Origin: an uncultured Oscillibacter sp.
GTDB lineage: Bacteria > Bacillota > Clostridia > Oscillospirales > Oscillospiraceae
Direction: 5' to 3'
Assembly: GCA_910587705.1 (NCBI GenBank)
Contig: CAJUMX010000003.1
Location: 124,001 to 188,000 of the forward strand
DNA: 64,000 bases
Shown: positions 16,802 through 24,512 of the stretch, in pieces
Layout: every line of letters starts with the position of its first letter
Numbering within the stretch: the first letter of the stretch is position 1
Made by a program: the position numbers and the translations under genes
Notes under the pieces: generated by a model
Told to the model about the DNA's origin: nothing
Database searches by the model: none
Seen by the model: the letters and a program-made list of their open reading frames with translations, nothing else

Positions 16802-17641
16802 ATGGACGAGGGAAAGCGGCGGCGGGTGCACTGGTTCCGGGACTTTCTCTGCGGCGTGCTGATCGGCGCGGGGGCCATTTTGCCGGGGGTCTCCGGCGGG
16901 GTGCTGGCGGTGGTGTTCGACGTGTACCGGCCCTTTATGGAGATGCTGACCCGGCCCCGGCAAGCGGTGCCCCGGTACTGGGGGATGCTGATTCCCCTGG
17001 GACTGGGCTGGGCGGCAGGCTTTATGGGGGTGGCCAAGGGCATCTCCGCCGCCCTGACCTTCTCCGACGCGGTGACCTATTGGCTGTTCATCGGCCTCAT
17101 CGGGGGGACGGCCCCCTCCCTCTTCCGGGAGGCGGGGAAGGAGGGCCGCTCCGCCTCCGCCTGGGGGAGCTTTCTCCTCTGCGCGGCGGCGGTGTTCGCG
17201 GGGCTTTTCTACGTCAGCCGGGTGGTCCACGTTCAGGTGGAGCCCAATTTCTGGTGGTACAACTTCTGCGGGGCCCTGTGGGGCATGGGCGTGGTGATCC
17301 CGGGGATGACCTCCTCCTCCGTGATGATGGCCCTGGGGCTCTACCGGCCCATATTGGAGGGGCTGGCGCGGCTGGACTTTCTGGTCCTCTCCGCCGCCCT
17401 GCCGGGGATGTTTTTGACCATCGCCCTGCTGGCCCGGCTGGTCACCTGGTTCTTCCGGCGGCATTACGCCGTGGCCTTCCACGGCATCCTGGGCTTTGTG
17501 GCGGCCTCCACCCTGGTCATCGTCCCCACGGAGTACACCGGGCCGGGGGAGATGGTGTTCTCCGCGTTGTTCTGCGCCGCCGGGTTTGGACTGGCCTACT
17601 TCCTGGCGCGGATGGACCGGCGGGAGGAGGAAACGGTCTGA
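16802..17641 (+). CDS. DUF368 membrane protein (polyprenyl-phosphate translocase family)
   Basis: A 279-aa protein with eight or so membrane segments. The N-terminal G-AGAILPGVSGGVLAV and the later GVVIPGMTSSSVMMALGLY are the duplicated PG[VM]S/T motifs of DUF368. Recent work links this family (PopT) to recycling of undecaprenyl phosphate across the membrane. The ATG at 16802 follows a GGAGGAG site. It stands alone, with a terminator overlapping its last codons. Confidence 0.85.
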   Translation: MDEGKRRRVHWFRDFLCGVLIGAGAILPGVSGGVLAVVFDVYRPFMEMLTRPRQAVPRYWGMLIPLGLGWAAGFMGVAKGISAALTFSDAVTYWLFIGLIGGTAPSLFREAGKEGRSASAWGSFLLCAAAVFAGLFYVSRVVHVQVEPNFWWYNFCGALWGMGVVIPGMTSSSVMMALGLYRPILEGLARLDFLVLSAALPGMFLTIALLARLVTWFFRRHYAVAFHGILGFVAASTLVIVPTEYTGPGEMVFSALFCAAGFGLAYFLARMDRREEETV

Positions 17642-17672
17642 GAGAGGCATGCCTCCCTCAGACCGTTTTTTT
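17631..17672 (+). terminator. Terminator of the DUF368 gene
   Basis: An inverted repeat around the stop codon (AAACGGTCTGAG with CTCAGACCGT) is followed by seven Ts. Confidence 0.85.
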
Positions 17673-17679
17673 GTGGACC

Positions 17680-19053
17680 TCAGCCCAGCATGGCCTCCTT
17701 GGCCTTTTCGATGTCCGCCGCGTCCTTCATGGGGAACAGGACATTGGCGATGATGGCGACGATGCAGGTGGCCGTCACCGCGTCGTTGAAAATAAAGCGG
17801 ATGAAGCCGGGGAGCTGGGCCACGGCCTCCGGGTGAGCGGGCACGCCGATGCCAAATACAAAGGTCAGACCCATGACCAGGATGTTCCGCTCGCTAAAGC
17901 CCGCCTTGGCAATCATTTTGATGCCGTTAATCAAAATCATGCCAAAGACCGTGATGATGGCCCCGCCTAAAACGGCGTTGGGAATGGCGGAGAAGATGGC
18001 CCCCAGCTTGGGGAAGAAGCCGGAGATCATGAGGATGAAGGCCCCCGTGGCGATGCACCAGCGGTTCACCACCCGCGTCATGGCCACAATGCCCGCGTTC
18101 TGGCCGAAGGCCGTGTTGGGCAGGGCGTTAAAGATCGCGGCGGTGGTGGAACCCAGGGCGTCCGCCAGGATTGCGCCGGAGGTCTCCCGCTCCGTGGCCT
18201 CCCGGTCGAAGCCCGCCATGGTGATGCCGGAGGTGTTGCCGATGGTCTCCAGGCCGGAGGTGACAAACAGGGCGGCAAAGCTCATGATGGCGGCGGGCTG
18301 GAAGGTCAGCTGGAACTGCATGGGCAGGGGCAGGCCGAACCAGGCCGCGTCCGCGATGGGGGTGGCGTCCACCATGCCCAAACCCGCCGCCAGGACATAG
18401 CCCGCCACCAGGCCGATGAGGATGGCGGCGTTTTTCGCCAGGCCCTTCCCAAAGCGCTGGAGCAAAATGACGATGACCAGCACGAAGGAGGCCACGGCCA
18501 GATTTTTCAAAGAGCCGTAGTCCGCCGCCCCGGCTCCGCCGGCGAAGTAGTCCACGCCGATGCCCAGCAGATTCACCCCGATGGTCACCAGGGTGCAGCC
18601 CACCACCAGAGGCGGGAAGAAGCGGCGGATATACTTGTAGAAAAAGCCCATAAAGACCTCCACCAGGCTGCCCGCCAGGCAGCCCCCCAGCACGGCCCCG
18701 ATGCCGCCCGCCGCGCCCACGGCGGAGGCGGTGGGGACGAAGGTGAAGGAGGTGCCCATGACGATGGGCAGCCGGGCCCCCACCTGATAGCGGCTCCCCA
18801 GGCGGAGGGGATAGAGCTGGATGAAGGTGGTGAGGCCGGAGACGAACATGGCGCACTGGACCATGGTCACCGTGTCCGCGCCGGAGAGGCCGCAGACCCC
18901 GGCGATGATGAGAATGGGGGCCAGGTTTGACGTGAACATGGCCAGCACATGCTGGAGCCCCAGGGGGACCGCCGTGGAGAGGCTGGGGCGGCCGTCCAGC
19001 TCGTAGACCATGTTCTGGTCCTGTTCGCGGGTATTCTTTCGATCAGCGTTCAT
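17680..19053 (-). CDS. NCS2 purine permease (xanthine/uracil family)
   Basis: A 457-aa symporter with about 12-14 membrane segments. The NCS2 motif QNAGIVAMTRV and the preceding NALPNTAFG are intact. NCS2 members import xanthine, uric acid, guanine or uracil with protons. It follows an 8-oxoguanine deaminase-like gene by 54 bp behind a purine riboswitch, so a purine substrate is far more likely than uracil. A GGGAGG site precedes the ATG at 19053. Confidence 0.88.
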   Translation of the reverse strand: MNADRKNTREQDQNMVYELDGRPSLSTAVPLGLQHVLAMFTSNLAPILIIAGVCGLSGADTVTMVQCAMFVSGLTTFIQLYPLRLGSRYQVGARLPIVMGTSFTFVPTASAVGAAGGIGAVLGGCLAGSLVEVFMGFFYKYIRRFFPPLVVGCTLVTIGVNLLGIGVDYFAGGAGAADYGSLKNLAVASFVLVIVILLQRFGKGLAKNAAILIGLVAGYVLAAGLGMVDATPIADAAWFGLPLPMQFQLTFQPAAIMSFAALFVTSGLETIGNTSGITMAGFDREATERETSGAILADALGSTTAAIFNALPNTAFGQNAGIVAMTRVVNRWCIATGAFILMISGFFPKLGAIFSAIPNAVLGGAIITVFGMILINGIKMIAKAGFSERNILVMGLTFVFGIGVPAHPEAVAQLPGFIRFIFNDAVTATCIVAIIANVLFPMKDAADIEKAKEAMLG

Positions 19054-19107
19054 GCTGTGTTCCTCCCGTAGCTCCGCGGGAGACCCGCGGAGTGATTTGA
19101 AACGCAC

Positions 19108-20463
19108 TCAGCGGTTTAAATATTCTGTCACCGCGGCCCGGGCCTCCCGGACCGCCTTTTCCTCGTCCACACCAGTGAGGCGGCCGTCCTTGACTACAAC
19201 CCTGCCGTTCACCACCGTGTAATCCACCGGGCCCTTGAAGCCCACAGTACCCAGCATGGACTTGACATCCAGGTCCGCCCCCACCAGCTCCAGCCGGTCC
19301 CGGCGGAGAAGGAAGAGGTCCCCGGCCTTGCCAATCTCCAGGGAGCCGATGTCCTCCCGGCCCAGCACCCGGGCGCTGCCTCGGGTGGCGACCTTCAAAA
19401 GGTCGTATCCGCTGGGGGCCTTCTCGCTGGAGTGGAGCCGGTGGAGCAGATAGGCCACCCGCAGCTCCTCCAGGAGATTGGACCCGTCGTTGCTGGCGCT
19501 GCCGTCCACGGCCAGGCCCACGGGGACCCCCAGCTCCAGCATCTCGGGAATCCGGCACACGCCGGAGGAGAGCTTCATGTTGGAGATGGGGCAGTGGGCA
19601 ACGCCGGTGCCCGTGTCCGCCAGGAGCTTCAATTCTTCCTCGTTGAAGTGGATGCCGTGGGCATACCACACGTCCGGCCCCACCCAGCCCAGGTCCTTCA
19701 TGTAGGCCAGGGGGCGCTTGCCGTGCTTTTCCAGGACGTAACGCTCCTCGTCCTTGGTCTCGCAGAGGTGGGTGTGAAGCCGGACCCCCAAATCCCGGGC
19801 CAGCAGGGCGGACTGGCGCAGCAGCTCCGCCGAGACGCTGAAGGGGGAGCAGGGGGCCAGGGCCACCATCCGCATGGAGAGGGGGGCGGGATCGTGGTAC
19901 GTCTCCACCGCCCGCTGGCAATCCCGGAGAATCTCGTCCACGGTCTGGACCACGCTGTCCGGCGGCAGTCCGCCGTCCTTTTTGCTCAGGTCCATGCTCC
20001 CCCGGGAGGCGTACATCCGCACTCCCAGGGTCTCCGCCGCGGCAAACTGCGCGTCCAGCAAAGCGCCGGAGCTGCCGCCGGGGAACACATAGTGGTGGTC
20101 AAAGACGGTGGTGCACCCGGTTTTCAGCAGCTCGCCCATGCCCACGAGGGAGCTGTGGTAAATGGTTTCCCGGTCCAGATTTTTCCAAATTTCGTACAGG
20201 GTTCTCAGCCAGTCAAAGAGCTCCATGTTCTGCACCTGGGGCAGATTCCGGCTAAAGGTCTGGTAGAGGTGGTGATGGGTGTTGACAAGGCCGGGATAGA
20301 CCACACAGCCCGAAGCGTCCAGGGTCTCGTCGGCATCCTGCGTCTCCGGGCCCATGTAGACAACGGCCCCGTCCCGGATAAGAAGATTGGCGTTTTCCAA
20401 CAGGGTGTCCTGCCGGTCACAGGTGACAATGGCCGCGGCGTTTTGAATCAAAAGACTGCTCAT
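19108..20463 (-). CDS. 8-oxoguanine deaminase-like amidohydrolase
   Basis: A 451-aa metal-dependent hydrolase of the amidohydrolase superfamily. Metal and catalytic residues are visible in GLVNTHHHLYQTFSRNLP (near 57-74), HTHLCETKDEE, AHGIHFN and VDGSASNDGSN. The long HHLYQTFSR stretch is typical of the 8-oxoguanine deaminase/hydroxyatrazine hydrolase subgroup, which turns an aminated purine into its oxo form. The start at 20463 has GGAGG 7 nt upstream. Context (purine riboswitch, NCS2 permease) supports purine catabolism; guanine deaminase activity remains possible. Confidence 0.82.
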   Translation of the reverse strand: MSSLLIQNAAAIVTCDRQDTLLENANLLIRDGAVVYMGPETQDADETLDASGCVVYPGLVNTHHHLYQTFSRNLPQVQNMELFDWLRTLYEIWKNLDRETIYHSSLVGMGELLKTGCTTVFDHHYVFPGGSSGALLDAQFAAAETLGVRMYASRGSMDLSKKDGGLPPDSVVQTVDEILRDCQRAVETYHDPAPLSMRMVALAPCSPFSVSAELLRQSALLARDLGVRLHTHLCETKDEERYVLEKHGKRPLAYMKDLGWVGPDVWYAHGIHFNEEELKLLADTGTGVAHCPISNMKLSSGVCRIPEMLELGVPVGLAVDGSASNDGSNLLEELRVAYLLHRLHSSEKAPSGYDLLKVATRGSARVLGREDIGSLEIGKAGDLFLLRRDRLELVGADLDVKSMLGTVGFKGPVDYTVVNGRVVVKDGRLTGVDEEKAVREARAAVTEYLNR

Positions 20464-20613
20464 GCGCTGCCTCCAAAATACGCGGTTTTCGCGTAAAGTG
20501 ATACAGGCAGGATAAGCGCATGAGCAGCCGCCTTGTGCGCACAAAGCGTCCGCCGATATTGGAGAGCCGCGTTTTCTTCCGCCGGCGGAAGAAACACAAA
20601 AAACCGCCGGAAC

Positions 20614-20653
20614 AAAAAAACCACAAGTTTCAGGGCCAGGCCCAAAAACTTGT
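20614..20653 (-). terminator. Riboswitch expression-platform terminator
   Basis: A stem of about 14 bp with one mismatch (ACAAGTTT... with ...AAACTTGT) ends in GG and seven Ts on the minus strand. Its first five bases are the 3' strand of riboswitch helix P1. Confidence 0.8.
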
Positions 20654-20709
20654 AGTCAACTGTTCCGGCAGTTGGTAGAAACGCTCATCCAATCATGAAC
20701 TTATACAAG
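20649..20709 (-). promoter_or_regulatory. Purine (guanine-type) riboswitch aptamer
   Basis: P1 is CUUGUA/UACAAG, P2 is GUUCAU/AUGAGC, and P3 is CAACUG/CAGUUG. The core matches the class exactly: UAUAA after P1, GUUUCUACC in J2/3 and UUGACUAC in J3/1. The residue equivalent to position 74 is C, which specifies guanine, hypoxanthine or xanthine rather than adenine. It controls the deaminase and the NCS2 permease. Confidence 0.92.
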
Positions 20710-20727
20710 CCAGTATTTACAGACCGC

Positions 20728-20756
20728 AGTATATCCGGAAAGGTGAACCTTGTCAA
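20728..20756 (-). promoter_or_regulatory. Promoter of the purine riboswitch operon
   Basis: TTGACA (20751-20756), 17 bp, TATACT (20728-20733) on the minus strand, placing the transcript start about 10 nt before P1. Confidence 0.85.
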
Positions 20757-20861
20757 GCGCCTCCCGCCAAATTCCACAAAACGCCCATTCCCTACAAGGA
20801 ATTTTCTACAAATCCCACAACCCCCATCTCTCGTCCTCCGTCTCCCGCCTCTCGTCCCCCG

Positions 20862-20903
20862 TAAAAAAATCACCCGCGAACCCAGCAAAGCGGTTCGCGG
20901 GTG
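20862..20903 (-). terminator. Terminator after tRNA-Ser
   Basis: A 12-bp stem (CACCCGCGAACC with GGTTCGCGGGTG) ends in seven Ts on the minus strand. The space from here to the tRNA holds GC palindromes only. Confidence 0.85.
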
Positions 20904-20984
20904 AAGGCGAAGGAATTCCCCGCCCGGCGGAGCTTTCCGCCCCTTTCGGGGCGGGAAGCGCAGCGGTAAGGGGAATTCCTGAGC

Positions 20985-21075
20985 TGGCGCAGCGGGTGGG
21001 ATTCGAACCCACGGTACCCTTGCGGGTACACCTGATTTCGAGTCAGGGCCGTTATAACCACTTCGATACCGCTGC
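20985..21075 (-). tRNA. tRNA-Ser (CGA)
   Basis: Acceptor arms GCAGCGG and CCGCTGC pair perfectly, with discriminator G and an encoded CCA. The anticodon loop reads CTCGAAA (anticodon CGA), and a long variable arm built on GTACCCGCAAGGGTAC marks a class II serine tRNA. Length is 91 nt. Confidence 0.95.
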
Positions 21076-21088
21076 AGAAACCTTCCCT

Positions 21089-21117
21089 ATTATGCCACAC
21101 TTTCTCCGCCGTTGCAA
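21089..21117 (-). promoter_or_regulatory. tRNA-Ser promoter
   Basis: TTGCAA (21112-21117), 17 bp, CATAAT (21089-21094) just upstream of the tRNA. Confidence 0.8.
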
Positions 21118-21146
21118 GAGGGGCGGGAAAATTCCCGCCCCCTTTT

Positions 21147-22256
21147 TTAGCGCCCATAGAAAAACGCGTCGCATTTCAGCATGCCGTTGTAGAGCTTGCG
21201 CTTCTTGTCCGCCGGGCGGCCAAAGCACCGCTCAAACTCCGTGTGAGAGCTCAGCACAATCACCCGCCACTTGGGCGGCAGGTCCTCCAGGGCCTTGCCA
21301 AAGGCCCGGTACAGCGCCTCCGCCTCCTCCTTCTCCAGCAACCGCTCGCCATAGGGCGGGTTCGTCACCAGCTGCCCGTATTCGCCGCCGCGGCGGAATT
21401 TCCCCGCGTCCGCCTCCTCAAAGCGCACGCAGTCCTCCACCCCCGCCAGGGCCGCGTTGTGCCGGGCCAGCTCCACCGCCGCCGGGTCGATGTCCCCGCC
21501 CCAGATGTCGTAATGCCCGTGAAACTCCTTGTCCTGGGCTTCTTCCGCCGCGTCCATCCAGAGCTTGGGGGCCATGGACTTCCACTTCTGGGCGGCAAAG
21601 CGCCGGTCCAGGCCCGGGGCCCGGTTCTTGGCGATGAGCGCCGCCTCGATGGGGATGGTGCCGGAGCCGCAGAAGGGGTCGCAGAAGGGGTCCTTCCCCC
21701 GGTAGCGGGAGAGGGTCACCAGCGCCGCCGCCAGGGTCTCCCGCAGGGGCGCGCCCATATTCTGGGCCCGGTAGCCCCGTTTGTAGAGCCCCTCGCCGGA
21801 GGTGTCCAGGTACAGAGAGGCCCGGTCCTTGATGATGGCGAATTGGATCTGATAGCGGCTCCCCGTCTCCGGCAGGGTCTCGCAGCCGTAAGCGTTCCCC
21901 AGCCGCCGGGCGGCGGCCTTTTTCACGATGGCCTGGCAGGCGGGGACGGAGTGGAGGGTGGAATTCAGGGAGTAGCCCTTCACGGGGAATTCTCCCTCCC
22001 GGGGGATGAAGTCCTCCCAGGGCAGGGACAAGACCCCCTGGAACAGGGCTTCGAAGTCCGGGGCGGGAAAAGAGCCAAGCTCCATCAGCACCCGGGCCCC
22101 GCAGCGCAGGCCGATGTTCAGCCGGGGGATGTCCGCCAGGGTGCCCTCGCAGTGGACCCGGCCGTTTTCCGCCCGGACGTTGGCAAGGCCCAGACGCTTG
22201 ATTTCATCGGCCACCAGGGCCTCTAAGCCCAGAAGGCAAGGGATGGTTAGGGTCAA
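21147..22256 (-). CDS. THUMP-domain class I RNA methyltransferase (RlmL/YpsC-like)
   Basis: A 369-aa SAM-dependent methyltransferase. The N-terminal ferredoxin-like and THUMP region (1-155) binds RNA; the Rossmann core has DPFCGSGTIPIEAA near 193-206 and the catalytic NPPYGERL near 302-309, expected for N2-guanine methylation of 23S rRNA. The frame begins with TTG at 22256 and an AAGGAGG site about 10 nt upstream. It has no operon partner. Confidence 0.88.
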   Translation of the reverse strand: MTLTIPCLLGLEALVADEIKRLGLANVRAENGRVHCEGTLADIPRLNIGLRCGARVLMELGSFPAPDFEALFQGVLSLPWEDFIPREGEFPVKGYSLNSTLHSVPACQAIVKKAAARRLGNAYGCETLPETGSRYQIQFAIIKDRASLYLDTSGEGLYKRGYRAQNMGAPLRETLAAALVTLSRYRGKDPFCDPFCGSGTIPIEAALIAKNRAPGLDRRFAAQKWKSMAPKLWMDAAEEAQDKEFHGHYDIWGGDIDPAAVELARHNAALAGVEDCVRFEEADAGKFRRGGEYGQLVTNPPYGERLLEKEEAEALYRAFGKALEDLPPKWRVIVLSSHTEFERCFGRPADKKRKLYNGMLKCDAFFYGR

Positions 22257-22438
22257 AAGGAGTCCCTCCTTTTCGATTCTGTGGTCTTAGTATACCAGGA
22301 GTTTTCGCCCTTTTCAACTCCCGCCGAAAGGAGTTCCGGCCCCCTTTGTGAATTGTTACGGAATTGAAACACTTTTTCTATGGCGGATATGCTATACTGA
22401 ATAAGAAAGCTGAGGCTGATTGGAAAGGAGGCAGCATT

Positions 22439-22909
22439 ATGAGCATGTTTATTTGGCTGTGGCTGGGGGCCATTGTTCTCTTCGGCGTGGCCGAGGTGGT
22501 CACAGAGAGCATGGTTTCCATCTGGTTCGTAGTAGGGTCCCTGGCGGCGCTATTCACCTGCATGTCTGGCTGGGCCCTGGGGGGGCTCTCTCCGGAGGCA
22601 ACCCAGGCGCTGGTGTTCGCCGTGGTGTCCGCGCTGGCGCTGGCCGCCACACGGCCCCTGGTCCGGCGCTTTATGACCAGGCCCCGTATCCCCACCAACT
22701 CCGACCGGGTGGTGGGCATGACGGCCAAGGTCACGGAGCCCGTGGACAACGACCGGGCCTCCGGCGCCGTCTATGTGGACGGCAAAACCTGGACCGCCCG
22801 CAGCGCCGACGGCGCCGTCATTCCCGCCGGGACCCAGGTGAAGGTACAGAAGATCGAGGGCGTGAAGCTCCTGGTCCAATATTCAGAGAAAGTGGAGGTA
22901 AGAAAGTAA
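22439..22909 (+). CDS. NfeD-family membrane protein
   Basis: A 156-aa protein with three or so N-terminal membrane segments (1-75) and a C-terminal OB-fold (about 90-155; VGMTAKVTEPVDN, GAVYVDGKTWTARS). NfeD proteins partner with SPFH scaffolds in membrane microdomains. The ATG at 22439 has an AAAGGAGG site. Its stop overlaps the start of the SPFH gene as TAATG. Confidence 0.88.
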   Translation: MSMFIWLWLGAIVLFGVAEVVTESMVSIWFVVGSLAALFTCMSGWALGGLSPEATQALVFAVVSALALAATRPLVRRFMTRPRIPTNSDRVVGMTAKVTEPVDNDRASGAVYVDGKTWTARSADGAVIPAGTQVKVQKIEGVKLLVQYSEKVEVRK

Positions 22910-23844
22910 TGTGGTGGATTCCTGTTTCCGTTGTCATCGTCCTGCTGGTCATTTTGATCATTTCCAACGTCCATATCGTCCAGCAGTCCCGGGCCTATGT
23001 GGTGGAGTGGCTGGGCCAGTTCCACGCCGTTTGGAACCAGGGCCCGCACGTCAAGGTGCCCTTTGTCATGCGGGTGGTCAAGAAGGTGTCCTTAAAGGAG
23101 CAGGTGGCGGATTTCCCGCCCCAGCCCGTCATCACGAAAGACAACGTGACCATGCAGATCGACACGGTGATCTACTTCCAGATCACGGACCCCAAGCTCT
23201 ATACCTATGGTGTGGAACACCCCATGAACGCCATTGAGAACCTGACGGCCACAACCCTGCGGAACATCATCGGTGACATGGACTTGGAGCAGTCCCTCAC
23301 CAGCCGGGACATCATCAACTCCCGGATGCGGGCCATTCTGGACGAGGCCACGGACCCCTGGGGCATCAAGGTCAACCGGGTGGAGCTGAAAAACATCATT
23401 CCTCCCAAGGATATCCAGAACGCCATGGAAAAGCAGATGAAGGCCGAGCGGGAGCGCCGGGAGTCCGTCCTCCAGGCCCAGGGCCAGAAGGAGTCCCAGG
23501 TTTTGGTCGCCCAGGGCGAGAAGGAGGCCGCCGTCCTCCGGGCCACAGCGGCCAAGGAGGCGGCCATCCTCCAGGCGGAGGGTGCGAAGCAGGCCCGCAT
23601 CATGGCCGCCGAGGCGGAGGCCGAGGCCATCACCCGGGTGCAGACCGCCCTGGCGGAGTCCCTGCGGCTTTTGAACGACGCCGCCCCCAACGACCAGGTG
23701 GTGAAGCTGAAAGCCCTGGAGGCCATGCAGAAGGTGGCCGACGGCAAGGCGACGAAAATCATCATTCCCAGCGAGCTCCAAGGTCTGGCGGGCCTGGCCG
23801 CCAGCGCCAAGGCAGTGTTTGAGTCCGAAGAGCCGAAGAAATAA
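22909..23844 (+). CDS. SPFH/stomatin-like (slipin/QmcA type) membrane scaffold
   Basis: A 311-aa protein with an N-terminal membrane anchor (about 3-20), an SPFH domain (about 22-190; VWNQGPHVKVPFVMRV, DNVTMQIDTVIYFQITDP) and an alanine/glutamate-rich coiled coil (about 175-260). Overlap of start and stop codons with nfeD indicates coupled expression. Its role would be membrane organisation or protease control, by family knowledge. Confidence 0.9.
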   Translation: MWWIPVSVVIVLLVILIISNVHIVQQSRAYVVEWLGQFHAVWNQGPHVKVPFVMRVVKKVSLKEQVADFPPQPVITKDNVTMQIDTVIYFQITDPKLYTYGVEHPMNAIENLTATTLRNIIGDMDLEQSLTSRDIINSRMRAILDEATDPWGIKVNRVELKNIIPPKDIQNAMEKQMKAERERRESVLQAQGQKESQVLVAQGEKEAAVLRATAAKEAAILQAEGAKQARIMAAEAEAEAITRVQTALAESLRLLNDAAPNDQVVKLKALEAMQKVADGKATKIIIPSELQGLAGLAASAKAVFESEEPKK

Positions 23845-23865
23845 CCCTGTTTTACCGCTAAATAG

Positions 23866-23893
23866 AGGGCCCCGTCCGATGGACGGGGCCCTT
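23866..23893 (+). terminator. Terminator of nfeD-SPFH operon
   Basis: A 12-bp stem AGGGCCCCGTCC with GGACGGGGCCCT, followed by a weak T stretch. Confidence 0.7.
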
Positions 23894-23924
23894 CGCTTGT
23901 TGCGCCGCTATCGCAGAGGACACA

Positions 23925-24512
23925 TAGGTCCGCCCCTACAGGGTGTTCTAGCGATAGAAGGGCAGGTCTCACAAGGTGTCCTATTGGGAGAAGGGCAGAC
24001 CTTGGGGGAATGGCCTGACCAGGGAGTCAGGCCCCACAATCCACAGCCAGGTTAGCGGCAGCGAGGAGGACCGGACAGTCCATGCGTTAACCACCAAGGC
24101 CCCGCCGCACCACGCCGTGAGCTGAAAACATGCGTAAAAACGGAGGCACGCCCAGCGCGCCCCCGTCTTTCGTCCCCCCGCAGGGGCGATACTTCCTTTT
24201 CTCTTTTGGACCGTGCACGGCCCGTTTGTCTCCGGCCTAAGAGCCGCCGCTTCGCGGCGGTTGGCCTCCGACACGCGCCTGCGGGCGCAGTCTCTTTTCC
24301 TTCTGGAAGGAAAACCGGGGCCCCCGCGCGGCTTGCCGCGTGGGGAGAGGAGGAAGGAACGGAGCAGAGCGCAGTCCTCGCCGCTAGGCGGGGACGGAGT
24401 GGGCGGAGTTTCTTCCGACGATATGGGGGGTGCAATGAACCAGCCATCGCTGGTATCCAATCCGCCCCGCCCGCAAGGGCGAGTACAAGCCCCCATCATT
24501 GGGGCTTCACAA
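23925..24512. repeat. Composite dispersed repeat A (downstream of leuS)
   Basis: Three blocks here (23929-23970, 24165-24235, 24420-24490) recur in inverted order and orientation at 27330-26958 on the other side of leuS. Between the second and third blocks this copy has about 190 extra bp of small palindromes. The last codons and stop of leuS lie inside its final hairpin. The rest of the 23845-24495 gap shows no gene. Confidence 0.75.
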
